Shown here: piece by piece, positions 1 through 11,850 of the stretch
Numbering within the stretch: the first letter of the stretch is position 1
How the letters are laid out: each line of letters opens with the position of its first letter
Source of the DNA: Ancylostoma caninum
Taxonomy: Eukaryota; Nematoda; Chromadorea; Rhabditida; Ancylostomatidae
Reading direction: 5' to 3'
NCBI GenBank assembly: GCA_037903475.1
Contig: JBAJFG010000614.1
Span: forward strand, 248,001 to 312,000
DNA length: 64,000 bases
Program-made: the position numbers and the translations under genes
The notes under the pieces: generated by a model
What the model was told of the DNA's origin: nothing
Database searches by the model: none
The model's input: the letters and a program-made list of their open reading frames with translations, nothing else

Positions 1-1257
1 GCTCGATGGTGTAATGAAGAAAATTGCCAAATTAACGCATATGGATGACGGTATGTTATAGTTATCTCTCCTGTCGTTGCCTCGCGTCATGATCAACGCG
101 TTTGAAACCCCCTCTCCTCTCTCAATCTCCTTGGCAATGTTTGGAGATTTTTTTCCTTCTCGGGAAAGGAAAAGCCAAGATTGTGGTGGGAAGAGTCGTG
201 ATGAAGCTAAATCTACTTTTATTATTCTATTCTGAAAGTCATTTTATTGTGTCAGATTCTATTAGCCGTCAGTGTCCCATTTCTATCGGTTTGCACTAAC
301 TTTAAAAGTGTAATGATGAGTGAACTTTGTCCGTCCTTATCGGTCCCTCCATATGCTGCCTGCGCTTGTGGCGATACGCTGGTGATGATTCGAACTCTTA
401 GTCCCTTTTACATTAACCGTTATCACTGCATCTTGTTTTTCTTTCTCCTGTGTGAAATTGATTTTGGTGATAGAATAGCGTCATATTCTGTTGGCATATT
501 CAACAGTAGGCTTCAAGTTCAATCAAATTCTTGCAACGTAATTTCACTAGTCGCTTTTACTCGAGCAGATATTTGCTACCAAGTATGAAACAGCAGGGAT
601 TTCTACCAGTGATATCGATTTGTTGTAACCTGAACGTAAGGGACGCTAAACCACATGGTGCATGTGTTCTAGCGCGCATGGCGGCACCATTAGACTATTT
701 TACATAGCAAGCTGTCTTCTGGATAGCTACTCATTGAACCGTACTCCAAGCAATATCTTCCAAATTTCGAGCGAAAACCTCCATATGTGTTGTCCTCAAA
801 ATAGTACACTTTGGCGATATCCATCCATTCGCAAGTGGAGACTCAAACGTGAGAAGGGGTGGGTGGCGATTGACGTGGGAAGACAAACTAGGGTTTCCGC
901 CACTCCTAAGATCCACATACTCAGAATCTCAGACAAGAAAGTAATTCAAAAGAGTTCTAAATTCAGATCTGTAAAAAATTTTTAGAAAATAGGAGTAGCG
1001 AGAAATTAAAATAAGTTTACACAAACAGTTTGTTAAGTTTAACAACACACAAGTTTTCATTCTTTGGTGGAATAATTCTGAAAAATTGGCCTGTCATTCA
1101 CCTCCCGGTAACTTCTGGGGTTTTAATGCGTTATTCGCTTGACGTATGGAGCTGAACCATAGAATGTGTAGAGCAAATTCCACACTTCCTCATTCTATGT
1201 TCGCTGGAGCCTGTTCCTTGTTAAACCAAGGGAGGCAATTAGAATGCCTCCTACTAT
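1..1257. other. Gene-free stretch
   Basis: Only short overlapping open frames occur here, with no recognisable domain, no repeat termini and no credible exon pair. I see nothing that supports a gene. Confidence 0.5.
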
Positions 1258-1265
1258 CTACCAAG

Positions 1266-1480
1266 CAGTGGCGGACGCAGAAAGTGGACGGGAGGGGCGT
1301 GGGAAAAAAGTGGGGTCTTCGCCGTTTTGGGACCCAGGCGGAAAATAAAATTAATAAAAACCCAAATTATAATAATAAATAATTAATAAAAATATATTGA
1401 AAATATAAACTAATTCAGGATTTTTATATGTATTGTAAGGGAAGGAGGGCGCCACCCCCCCCCCCCTGCGTCCGCCACTG
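1266..1480. mobile_element. Small nonautonomous hAT element (MITE), 215 bp
   Basis: The ends are CAGTGGCGGACGCAG and its inverse CTGCGTCCGCCACTG, a 15-bp perfect terminal inverted repeat. The element is flanked by a perfect 8-bp duplication, CTACCAAG, at 1258-1265 and 1481-1488. An 8-bp duplication with CAG-starting ends is the hAT signature. The interior is A+T rich, contains a long C run near 1455-1466, and encodes nothing. It must depend on an autonomous hAT elsewhere. Confidence 0.92.
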
Positions 1481-1488
1481 CTACCAAG

Positions 1489-2880
1489 GTAATATGAAGA
1501 ATATGTATATATAGTTCTTCTGCAAGGGCAGAGCAGATCAACAAGCATAATCGTGCAGATTGAAGATAATTATCATTCATGATTCTGGCTGGTTTTATAG
1601 TACTAGCTTTTGTGATTTTCATTAATGCATTTATTTCAGATAAACGGCAATGCAAGGTAATAATGATTCTAAGTGTTGTGATATTCTTCCTACTAATAGT
1701 GCTAATTGTTCTCTGATCAGTGATTTTGTTTATGCTGTACATACTGGTTTGTTAGCTTTATTTCACTCCACCGAATGAAAGTTGTGCCAGATGTTGGCAG
1801 CTCCTCGATATCTTCTTATGCCATATTTTCTGTTTAAAGAAATAGTTGTATGTGCTGAATATAGAGCTTCTAGAATAGCTAGCTTTTTGTGTTCACAAAG
1901 AAATTCTTTTAATTGAAGGTTATCCTTGAAGTTCTGTACTGACGGAAAATCTGTCGGCGAAATTAATACGTTTGCGTTTGAGATGTCCTTGTTGTCCACG
2001 CTCTTGGTTGCGACATATTTGAAGGCTTGCACTAAATTATTAATAATACTGTAAATAATCATGATCTCTCAGCACGGGTTTCTAAAACAACTTACTCTTA
2101 GGAAGGATTTTACCATTCTCTGCACGTCTCGATTGAAGAGCAGCAGCGTCCAGGGAATAACGAAGGAGAGGAATCCGGAGAGAATCGGGTGTATTTTACG
2201 GAACTCATAATTTTGTTTACTCTAAACAGCATGATTAATGATGTTATCGAGAGTGATTATGTGCCCACAACATACAGTGATTAGAGTGAATACCAGCTGG
2301 ACTAAATAGTATATGAATACCAGGAAAAAAGCAAAAACAAAAACCGCCACTTGAACACAGATTCGAACCTCTGCTGTCATCCTTCTGAAATGCCATGATT
2401 ACTGTATCAATGATTCTTGCTCAGGCGCTCAGTGTTTCGGGTTTCGAATCAAATTGGCGGTCGGTGGCTAGAGCATGTGCGCAACTGAGGTATATGTGCT
2501 CCAGATGATGCATGAATCGCAGAAACGTTTTGATCAAAGAAGGGGTTACGTAAGAATAATTGTGAAAACGACGCAGAACTCGGTTCTGCATAGATGTGCA
2601 CAACATTACCACAATTTTACCACCAGCCCACGTTCAGTGGTAGTTCAAACTGGCATGCTTGAAGGAGGCAGTAGAGCAATTTTCTCCTCGATCATGGTAA
2701 TGCAAGAAGCTAGGATGGCCCAGCTTCAATTTTGGCAATTGGGGGCTTTTTTTATTGCCAAATTGAGAACCATTCTTTTCCCGGTCGCCTACTCTATTTC
2801 TATCATGTCTCCAAACGTGAGCAAATTGTCGGATCAAGCGTTCGCGTGATTGGAAGAAATACTAACCCCGGTGGGATGGT
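1489..2880. other. Gene-free stretch
   Basis: Short open frames on both strands show no recognisable product. A tRNA-like TTCGAA motif near 2350 lacks the rest of a tRNA. I see nothing else. Confidence 0.45.
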
Positions 2881-2884
2881 TATT

Positions 2885-3185
2885 TTTCTAGATTCGATAA
2901 ATTTCCCGATGTTTCGATGAAAATTCAAGAGATTCAGCATGCCATTGTAAGCAAACTTAAGGCTCTTTTCTATAGTGCGCTAGTGAAGTTTAGAGCAGAC
3001 ACAAGAACAATTGACGAAAAAGCGTGTCGGATCTTAGACGAAGCGGCCACTTTCAATTTTGACAAGGAAGCCGTCAAAGAAATCATTGCCTCTTCTGGAG
3101 ACGGTGATCTTTTGAGTAGGTAGAAATCCATCGCTACCCCGGAAATCCGCAGCAGTTCAACAATCGCAGCCCGCGCATAATAAAC
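2885..3185 (+). pseudogene. CR1-like LINE ORF1 fragment
   Basis: The frame from 2917 encodes about 68 residues including FRADTRTIDEKACRI and then an acidic, lysine-rich stretch. The same sequence recurs in inverted orientation at about 4265-3950, where it continues into an RRM-like ORF1 segment. DNA similarity between the two copies begins upstream of the ATG, around GTGGGATGGTTATTTTTC. This copy carries a deletion after EKACRI relative to the other and stops at 3121. It is therefore a degenerate copy of a LINE ORF1 (nucleic-acid-binding protein), not a host gene. Confidence 0.55.
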
Positions 3186-3192
3186 ATTACGC

Positions 3193-4265
3193 TCAGGACA
3201 CTCCACCTGGACGGTTTCCTTCTCTATCGCAGCGAAAAACGTTGTAATTGCCATTATGACTTGAGGTTGCATCATGGATAGATTTTTGTTTACGCCAACT
3301 TTCAGTGATGAAAGCACTGCAAGGATTGTATGAAAGCAAAATGTTGAGATCCTGTAGCTTGTTTGCTATTGATCGGGAATTAAAAAAGAACAAAACGATT
3401 TCTTACATTACTTCCATACAAATATGGGAATTGAAGCAAAGTATCGAGTACGGTGTTCTAGCACGTATCCTAGCCACCAGCTGGAGGGTGTTGTTGCGAA
3501 GATAGCCTATTGCTGGAACATAAAAGGACGTGCTGCGGTGATTGCTGACCCTCAGGGGTTAGCCGCAGGATTGTATGCTACAGAGCTTATAGGCCCCGGG
3601 TTTGCATTATTTTCCTGCTTTTCGTTACTGCGACGGAGAGCACGTGGATTTTTTTAACTTGTGGATTAGGTCGCGCACCACATACACAGGACGACCCTCT
3701 TGCTGATTCAGCAATCCCGCTTTCATAAGGAGGGTGCGATCGTACTCTAATTCTTCCGGTATAATCTCTGGGCGCATATGAGTGAACATAGTGCTTTGTC
3801 AATGATAGTCTTCCCGTTTTCATATGTGCTAGCAACTTATCCCTTAACTGTTGTGTCCAGAGCGTAATCTTTATTAAGCGCGGGCTGCGATTGTGAGAAC
3901 TGCTGTGGATTTCCGGGAAGCGATGGATTTCTACCTTCCGATTCTGCCATTCATTCAAAAGATCACCCTCTTCAGAAGAGTCAGTGATCTCTTTGACGGC
4001 TTCCTTGTGAAACTTGAAAGTGGTCGAGTCGTCTGACTGTTCATCGATACCTACCCAGGCAATCCGACACGCTTTTTCCTCAATGGTTCTTATGTCTGCT
4101 CTAAACTTCACTAACGCACTATAGAGTGCGGAGCCGTCATTGTCAGAGCAGTTGCAAGAGTAAGGACGGTCTTCTAGCGCCTAAAGTTTGCTTACAATGG
4201 CATGTTGAGTCTCCTGAATTTTCATCAAAACATCGAAAAATTTACCAAATCTGGAAAAATAACCA
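3193..4265 (-). pseudogene. CR1-like LINE 5' part: ORF1 and start of endonuclease, inverted
   Basis: Reading leftward, the frame 4111-3587 encodes an ORF1-type protein of 174 residues. It contains EKACRIAWVGIDEQSDDS, then RLIKITLWTQQLRDKLLAHM, which resembles the RPRxIKVxLxxxxxRxxLL segment of LINE ORF1 RRM domains. After a gap, the frame 3393-3193 encodes NSRSIANKLQDLN and AFITESW, the opening of the LINE AP endonuclease. ORF1-then-endonuclease is the normal gene order, so this is the 5' half of a LINE. It lies head to head with the reverse transcriptase that starts at about 4270 on the plus strand. The domain assignment is inferred from motifs. Confidence 0.6.
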
Positions 4266-4269
4266 TCCC

Positions 4270-5830
4270 ACCGGGTTAGTAACCTGCTCTTTTATTCAAT
4301 TAGAGATCGCAAATAAAGACGTCCTTAATTGGGTAGACATCTCTAGTGAAATGGTTTAGCACGCCATCTGTAAGTTACCTAACAGATGCTTCACGTCACC
4401 CGACAACATCCCACACTACCTCCTCAAGCATGCGACTTTGGGTCTACCTACTCCTCTCACAGTTATGTTCAATAAATTTCTGCTATTGGGCGATGTTCCG
4501 AGCATTTGGAGGCTGGAGCTTGTACGCCCCATCCATAAAAAAGGTGCAAAAGACAAAGCAGAGAATTACAGGTCGATTTGTCTCACATGTTCGGTGAGTA
4601 AAGTGATGGAGCGAATACTCTCAAAGGCCATGACAGAGTTACTTTTGGGAAATGGACTCCTCTCAAATGTACAGCATGGATTTCTGAGTTTTCACATCAG
4701 CGCAATAGCAAATTGGCAAAGGGAAATAGACAAGAGAAATTTCGTGTCTGTTTGTTTCATAGACCATAGAAAAGCATTTGATTCGATGTCAGTTCCTCTG
4801 CTACCAAAGAAAATCCAAACCTTCGGAATAACTGGTTGCCTTTATAGTTTCCTCAAGTCCTTTCTCACCAATAGAAGCCAATCCGTCATAATCAATAGTG
4901 ATAGGTCACGAACATACCATACTCCCAGTGGCGTTCCCCAAGGAACATGCCTAGGACCACGACTTTTCCTCATGTACATAAACGATCTACCCCTAGTACT
5001 GCCTCCTGACTCCTTCTGTTCAATTTTTGTTGATGATTGCGAAATCTACACCATAAACAACAGTTTCAAACTACGAACAGCACTCATCGCCTTAGCTGAA
5101 TGGTCACAACTTTGGGAGCTGGATATAACGGAAAAGACTTTCATCATTAAAATAGGAAAAAAATCATCCTAATGTGTCTTTTTTACTTAACGGCGTCCTG
5201 CTTAAAGAAACAAAAACTATTCGTTATGTGGGACTAATGTACACGGATACGCTACAATTGCATCTCCGATGTTGTCGCCTAAGCGAGATGTCGCAGTAAC
5301 TTTATTGTAAAAGCTTTTAGGACAAGAAACCCAATTGTCCCGTTTAAACTGTTCACAACATACGTTAGGCCTCTGGTAGAATATTGTTTGCCTGTGTGAT
5401 CTCCGATGCTAGTTTCACAAATTGACAACATCGAAAGTGTGCAAAAATCATTCTCCTAAAGATGTTTCGCACGAAGAGGCAGAATTCCTTACGACTCACG
5501 TCTTGAGAAACACGGTGCTCTTCCTCTTAGAGATCGTGGGCTCATTATAGATATTTGCTTCATGTATAAGTTAACGACCGGCGAGGTAAACTTAACGTTT
5601 CTGATCTTTCCGAAGTGTCCTCATTTGGTGACTTCAGAGAGGGCATCCTTTTAAAATTCGGCTGATCAAGAGCAACTCTAATGCATACGACATATCCTTT
5701 ACTTGCAGGGTCCAGTCATTATGGAATAGCCTAAATCCGAGACCGTACAGGAGAGCGTCAATTTCAGGTACACCGCATCGAGCATCTGTGGTTACGGAAT
5801 ATGTTGAATACGCATTGAAATTAAGCTGAA
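4270..5830 (+). pseudogene. CR1-like LINE reverse transcriptase, decayed
   Basis: The frame 4438-5172 encodes 244 residues of a non-LTR reverse transcriptase: VRPIHKKGAKDKAENYRSI (fingers), QHGF, SVCFIDHRKAFDS (motif A), SGVPQGTCLGPRLFLMYIND (motif B), and FVDD where FADD is usual (motif C). After the stop at 5172, the usual C-terminal thumb region continues with shifts and stops. It includes a TYVRPLVEYCLPV-like segment near 5350-5400 and a VQKSF, RIPYDSRLEKHGALPLRDR segment near 5430-5540. The upstream plus-strand frame from about 4290 adds the N-terminal part. Multiple stops make it inactive. It belongs with the CR1/Jockey-like group judged from motif B. Confidence 0.8.
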
Positions 5831-6608
5831 GTTTCCCCTTTTCTGTGTTTTTTCCTCATTTTTCCTGGATCGTCAGTCCCTCTAATTGTCCAGCGTCCAA
5901 TGGCCATATTTATTGTTTCTTTCCTCTGAAGGTGCTACTTCGGCATTAAATTCGGGGTTGTATACCAGCTAACCTCCGCCCGTAGGTTTGCTGGTTTCTA
6001 TCCTTCTTGTATTGAGGGTTAGTTACCGCACTTTCCGAAGTGAAAAACAATTCCCTGTTATTCTGTATGTTCTACGACTATGATTAAAGGCAGCACTCAC
6101 GGAAATTTTTGGATTGAAGATTTCGCGGTATATCCGGGTTTTTAGGGACGATGAACTCATTGACAACGGTGAAATAGCGTGAAACACTCGAAAAACACAG
6201 AAAATGATGGCGGTATTTCATGTGTGTCCACAGCGCGGACGAGTGTTCCGTGGTGGGTCCCGTCACAGAACCCTGCAAATGGTACGAATTTCATAAACAC
6301 ACCCCCGCTGAACCGCATGCGCACACCCTGTCAACGGCGTTAGTTGGCGCGACGGAACCATAATGTCCAGAGCGGCAGATGTGTCCACGGCAGTATCATC
6401 GCAGGTAAGCGGCCATTCAAGGTGTTCAACTTTCTGTTGCGATTGCCCAGCGGCTGGCTACATGTTAAGCAACTCATTCCAGAAGTGAAAATTTCCGTGA
6501 GTGCTGCCTTTAAGTAGTGTCAATCAGTACCAAACAACATGCTTCTTTTCTCCGTATACTATGATTCACTAAATAAATAAATAAACAAGTAAACAAATAA
6601 ATAAAAAA
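5831..6608 (+). other. Probable 3' UTR and A-rich tail of the CR1-like LINE
   Basis: No coding potential is seen after the thumb region. An (AAAT)n-like run at about 6566-6608 resembles the short-repeat tail of CR1-type elements. A TTAA MITE (6088-6509) separates it from the coding part. The assignment to the LINE is inferred. Confidence 0.4.
6088..6509. mobile_element. TTAA-flanked MITE, subfamily 1, copy a (422 bp)
   Basis: It starts AGGCAGCACTCACGGAAATT, ends with the inverse, and is flanked by TTAA at 6084-6087 and 6510-6513. TTAA duplication is the mark of piggyBac-type transposition. The interior has no transposase. A second copy lies at 27804-28226 and is closely similar along its whole length. 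Confidence 0.88.
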
Positions 6609-6609
6609 T

Positions 6610-7370
6610 GCCCAATCATGTCTCATTCCATACAGGGGAAGTGCACGAGGCTAACTCTGTAAAGATCGAAACGAGACATCTGTGTTTTGAAGCATTCCCT
6701 GAGATAGTGTTAACGTATGTTGCGCTACTATACAAGTTCATGCATCACGATAGTGGAATGGATTGGTTGAGTGGCCAAATGGTTATCGCATCTGATTATC
6801 AGAAAGGAAATACCCGTCCGTCACAAATTTGAAAATTGGGGGCGTGAAGAACAGTATATCATCTTAGCAACAATCGTACACTCTGCATTTTCTAACACCA
6901 CTACACTCTCATCATCAATATACGGGCGCGCCAAAATTGACGGTATCTGCTCTCTCGCATATCTCTAATTCATCGTGTCCGAAAACCACATTCCATCGTA
7001 TTTCACTTTGAGAATGAAAGAATCAAGGGTAGCATGTGCTTGGGCCCAATCTTGCAGTGTATCATAATTATGCAGGCACCCTCAGTAAGAAAGAGCAAAA
7101 ACACCTATTCATCTCTAAATTTCTATCTCAAATTTGGAATAGGTTCTGATAAGTGTTTGTCAACTAGGCATGAAATCCCACGAGGATTAGAGTGTTCTGA
7201 AGCGGAGGAGCGCAGATAGAAACCCTCCACTACGCGGGCCTTGGAAGTCGCGAGATTTCCGAGCAAATTTGTAGGGATTCGAGTACCATCGAAGCCCTCG
7301 TGCAAGACCCTGACTCTTCAAAGAACAGAGTTGGGAAAGATGGGTGATCCTGAAGACCGTGGTAGCGCTA
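6610..7370. other. No supported gene
   Basis: Short frames only. At about 6928 there is a sequence, TATACGGGCGCGCCAAAATT, that looks like a lone Tc1/mariner-type end. A similar one lies near 43206. No partner end was found for either. Confidence 0.4.
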
Positions 7371-7595
7371 TTAATCAATTCCTATCGGGAGAAAGTACAT
7401 TGTCGCTATAGGATATGTGTGTATTTCATTTTGTTCTAGGTGTTGATATTTCAGGCAGCCGAAAAAATCATCAGTCGGAGAAAGCATCATCAACTGTTTT
7501 TCCCAAACTGATTCTAAGAATAGACATTTTACCTGTTTCCTAACCCACACTCGTAACTGAAACATATAACTGAAAATACTTAGGGGAGAACTCAC

Positions 7596-9110
7596 TCGGC
7601 GATCGGTTTCTTCTTAAGCTTGTATATGACGGCTGCGTAACAGAAAAGGCAAATAGAGAAGGGAATGAAAACGCAGAAGTTCACGTTTATAGAAGCAACC
7701 TTAACAAAAGTGCTGAAATACTTATGTTCAATACTTTTGTACAACAAAAGTGTTTAACATAAGTTCGTGCGTGCGCGAAGAACGACTATACTTTGAAGTA
7801 GGAGCGGAGGCTCACTCCCAACCCAAGTGAAACGCAGGTAAGACGCTCGGATTGCTACGTCGTCGTCACTCGTATGTTCACTACAGGTCGATCATCCATT
7901 GTCTGCATGCTACACTCTTCATAAGGAAAGTTTCTGCAGGTGAATGGAAGTATCTGATGCATGCACCTTCAACAACATACTTGTACGCCGAAGTTGGCTG
8001 AGCGTACACAGTAGCAAGGTGTGCACAACCGCGCACCCGTTTGAGGTTCAAAACCCGCTGCTCGCCAACCGAGCCTTACACCACTCGAAGAAAGGTTGAT
8101 ATAGGTATCTGGGTCTAGGAGATTGCAGCGCTGAATTGGTACATCGTATGCCTTTCCCTTCTCCTCTCAGTCGGTCATTGTATGGTGCACATATGCATTC
8201 AGGTTCCACAATTTCCAAAATCGCGTGAGTAGGGTCTTAATCTAAGAGGAACGATTACGCAGCCCACTCTATCCATAACATAAAAACCGTTCCATGGACT
8301 CCTTGATCGATGCAGATGAAGCTATTTAAGGTCGGAGAAACCTAGCCTGAATTGCTTTTAGGCCAGCGCATTCAAAAGGAGTGGAGAGCATATTTTTGCA
8401 GAATTTAATAAGGATCATAATGGTAAGAGCTCACTCTGAAGTCCTCATCAGAAAGCACAACTGTCTGATCAAGATTGGGGCCGAATTTTGTTGAAGATGT
8501 TAGAAATACTGGAAGACAGAAAAAAGCTGGTAAGATCCAGTGCACAGCAACGAGGTAAATTGGACTGATAGAGTTTAGAATCTAGGAAGGAACAAGTGTT
8601 TGTTTGCTTCCATGCTAAATACAATAATTTATGTCATTGCCGAAAATTACCACATTCGCCTTTGATGACCATCGGCAAATTACCACATATCGTTGTAACG
8701 ATATAAACATCAAACCAAAGCATCGTAGACTAAGGCAGTAGCAGAGAAGCTTCAAGAAAATGGCGGATGATGCATCCCTCAGGGAAGGAGGGACATCTGC
8801 GGATATTATAATATATGCGAATAAGCCAAAGGTCACATAGGCATTCATGTATAGCATGTCGGCCAAGCCCTGCATTTAGTTCGAAAGATGGGAAAAATAG
8901 CAGAGTTACTCCATTCCGTTATGAAGTTACCTGAGAAACAATAAGAGCATGGAATGGCCTTGTAAACTTCGTCGCTGTTCTATTGTAGATGATCTGTGCA
9001 AGCATAATACCATAAAGAGGAGTTGTGAAGAAATAACCACAAACAAATACGACGTTAGGCCAATTTGTGCCCTGAAAAACTTCATTTTTGACGCCATTTG
9101 TTCGAGCAAC
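7596..9110 (-). CDS. Serpentine (7TM) chemoreceptor gene 1, Srv-like, multi-exon
   Basis: Seen: four exons on the minus strand. Exon 1 (about 9100-8931) encodes TM1 and ends PFHALIVSQ before a GT donor. Exon 2 (8869-8651, 73 codons) starts GLADMLYMNAYV and carries TM2, TM3 and the QRYVVICRW motif after TM3. Exon 3 (8581-8435) carries TM4, including YLVAVHWILPAFFCLPVFL. Exon 4 (7712-7596) carries TM5, FCVFIPFSICLFCYAAVIY. Acceptors are TGCAG, CCTAG and TTTCAG. Introns are 61, 69 and 722 bp, the last holding an old SINE. Known: SQG-A-D after TM1 and an R-Y motif after TM3 are typical of nematode chemosensory GPCRs. Odd: exon 3 ends in phase 0 but exon 4 opens in phase 2, so an indel or a missed mini-exon is likely. 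TM6/TM7 were not resolved; YPIATMYFLPIGID near 7375-7420 may be TM7. The N-terminus is unplaced. Family class and activity are inferred. Confidence 0.68.
7720..7763. repeat. Short inverted repeat beside exon 4 of chemoreceptor gene 1
   Basis: Arms of 21 bp (7720-7740 and 7743-7763) with two mismatches are separated by 2 bp. The hairpin lies a few bases upstream of the TTTCAG acceptor of exon 4. Confidence 0.7.
7985..8277 (+). mobile_element. Degenerate tRNA-derived SINE (old copy)
   Basis: It matches the SINE at 47920-48199 in order: a box-B-like GAGGTTCAAAACCCGC, then GCCAACCGAGCCTT, then AATTGGTACATCG, then GTCATTGTATGGTGCACATA. It ends near CAGCCCACTCTATCC. The copy is strongly diverged and no target duplication is legible. 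It sits in intron 3 of chemoreceptor gene 1. Confidence 0.65.
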
Positions 9111-9472
9111 TAATGAAGGAGTATGCCTATTTGTGTTCTTGTGGAAAAACCTTCGTCTCCAAGCTGATTCATTGAATAAGAAATCATAGAAATCATGAAA
9201 GAGAAATCACATGTAGTACTATGACCGCCTGCATGATGGGGAGCCATCCGTATTTTCACATAGCTATCTATATTCGCAAATTGTTTTTACATTCTTATTT
9301 GATCGACTCCACTATTCCAGTCATAATTTTTGGCCAGAAGAAAAATATAATGCTCACTGCCATCGCTGTCCACTTATTTTTCTTACTTCTGCTGGTGGCC
9401 ATGTGTGGAATTTTTGTGAGCCTCAATCTGTGTGCAACATTTTAATGACCCTGCTTAGATATGGGCCCCTAA

Positions 9473-9925
9473 TATGTCATGACTCCAAAACTCATCACCA
9501 GGCTTTAGGAGGTGATTGCATGCCATCTCACATCATGCATGCCATGGGGTATAGGATAGCAGATCATCGCCAAACACGTCACTGCTAGAGCACGCATGTG
9601 GCAACAGAGGAAATCATCGCCCTTCTAGGAGCTGATCGCCCTCTCACGCTGTGAAAATAGTGGGAGAAGCTAGCGGACGAAGAGTGAGAGTGAGGTCGAG
9701 GTAGCTAATCCTGCGTCCGCTTGCTTCTCGCACTATTTTCATAGCATGAGAGGGCGATCAGCTCCTAACAGGGCGATAATCCCTTCTGTTACCACATGCG
9801 TGCACTAGCAGTGACGGGGCTGGCAATGACCTGCTATCCTATACTTCGTAGATGTGAGCTGGCATGTGATCATCGCCTAAAGCGTGGTGTTGAGTTTTGG
9901 AGCTCATCTCATCGCCATGACACTT
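9473..9925. repeat. Foldback (long inverted repeat) element, about 450 bp
   Basis: Two arms of roughly 210 bp face each other across a short centre near 9685-9710. Paired landmarks include CTCCAAAACTCA with TGAGTTTTGGAG, GTATAGGATAGCAG with CTGCTATCCTATAC, and AGCTGATCGCCCTCTC with its inverse. Arms are about 80% alike. No coding frame and no clear target duplication. Confidence 0.8.
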
Positions 9926-10329
9926 TACTACTGGCCATGGTTCCAGATGAATGACTTTCGCCCAGCTATGAAAATTTGTTATTCAAATATGCAATTGCAA
10001 TATTATGGTGACAAATTGAATGCGCGCTAACTCTCCTTGTCTCAGCGACAGTGCTCCCGACTGCTGTTGTTAAGTATTTAAAACCACTTTAAACAGCAAT
10101 TTGTGGCGCAATTTATGATGTACGAATCATCAAATGCTCCTTCATTGTCGATTTTTAGTGAAATTCGAAGAATAAGAATACATGCCAAAATTTTAAAATT
10201 TTCTTCACGTGTTTTATTTCGTTAAAGGATTGAAAATCACAAGGTAGCAGTTCCACATGTCAAATAAAAATAATTGAGGGATTCGTCTATTATATAGGTT
10301 TTTGTCTGAGCCTAGGGAATGAAGTGATC

Positions 10330-11265
10330 CACAAAATTGGTAATGAGTTTGTGAGGATGTGCAAGATATTGTCTTAAGGGTGTGCAAGATATTGTTTAAG
10401 TGCGCAGGTTATTGCTTAGGCTTTTGCCTAAGCATGGGAAAACGAGGTGACCCACGGGGTTGGTGAAATACATGGGCTTGGTGCGCAAGTTAATCTAGGC
10501 TTTTGCTTAGGCCTAAGAAGGGGAGGGATACACGGGGTTGGTGAAATTCACGGGTGAGCGCGCAAGTTACTGTTGAGGCTTTTGCCTGAGCATAGGAAAA
10601 GGAGGTGATCCACGGATTTGGTGAAATACATGGGCTGGGTGCGCAAGCTAGTTAGTTAGTCTAGGCTTACGCTTAGGCATGAGAAGGGGAGGGATACACG
10701 AGGTTGGTGAAATTTACGGGGTGAGTGCGCAAGTTACTGTCGAGGCTTTTGCCTAAACATAGAAAAGGGATGATCCACGGGGTTGGTGAAATACATGGGC
10801 TGGGTGCGCAAGTCAGTTAGTCTAGGCTTTTGCTTAGGCATAAGAAGGGAAGGGATTCACGGGGTTGGTGAAATTCACGGGGTGAGTGCGCAAGTTACTG
10901 TCGAGGCTTTTGCCTAAACATAGAAAAGGGATGATCCACGGGGTTGGTGAAATACATGGGCTGGGTGCGCAAGTCAGTTAGTCTAGGCTTTTGCTTAGGC
11001 ATAAGAAGGGAAGGGATTCACGGGGTTGGTGAAATTCACGGGGTGAGTGCGCAAGTTACTGTCTAGGCCTTTGTCTAAGCATACGAAAGGGAGGTGATCC
11101 ACGGGGTTGGAGAGATACATGGGGTGGGTGGGCAAGTTATTGTCTAGGCTTCTGCCCGAGCTCGGGAATGGGAGGTGATCTACGAGATCGGTGCAATACA
11201 TGAAGTGGTACATAAGTTTTTGCCTATGCTTCTGCCCAAACGTAGGAGAGGGAGGTGATTACGCA
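10330..11265. repeat. Minisatellite with about 80-bp monomers and a 161-bp higher-order unit
   Basis: Monomers share CACGGGGTTGGTGAAAT, GTGCGCAAGTTA and TAGGCTTTTGCCTAAGCAT. Two alternating monomer types make a 161-bp unit. The units 10741-10901 and 10902-11062 appear identical base for base, while the outer monomers are diverged. No coding role is seen. Confidence 0.92.
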
Positions 11266-11850
11266 GCGGGCTAGATGCCTGGGTGGTGCCAGCAGATTGA
11301 ATTTTCTGTGCGCTTTTATTTAAGTTCTTTGATCATGGGGGTTGGGAGAGTTTTTCTTTATGCTTTTGCCCTAGATCGGGAAGAGGAGTAGACCATAGTG
11401 ATGATGTGAAGCCTTTTTTGTGGTGCTTTCCACATAGGGGCGCCGTGGTACTGTTGTTGGTACTTGGAAAGTCCTATCCTTAAGAAATTCTTCCAGCCAC
11501 TTACAAATATTTGGATGAAAGTCCATCTGTCTGGTTTTAAAAATGAGCATTTTGTCTATCGAAGGCTTTAGCCAGGGCGCAGCACCAGGTGGTCATTGAC
11601 CACCAGGACTTAGTAGCATCTTGCAGATTCAGAGGGCTTAGCACCAGTGTACGGGGCGTAGCCAACCGCTAACCGTCTACTGATGTTAGAGACAAGCAGA
11701 CTTCAGAGAGGCACTTCTGGAGGATCATCAAACTCGTGGCTGAAGACCACCGTTGTTCAACCATTTACTCCATCCCTACCCTGCACTCTGGTGCGCTCCA
11801 GTGATAATCAGGTGTTGCTCAACCTGTAGGAGACGTATCATGTTGGAATT

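Noticed and set aside
2335..2420. Possible tRNA (TTCGAA arm with nearby stems)
   Set aside because: No acceptor pairing and no complete cloverleaf could be formed on either strand.
6925..6960. Tc1/mariner-type end paired with 43206
   Set aside because: Both are in the same sense and 36 kb apart, with no inverse partner, so no element can be drawn.
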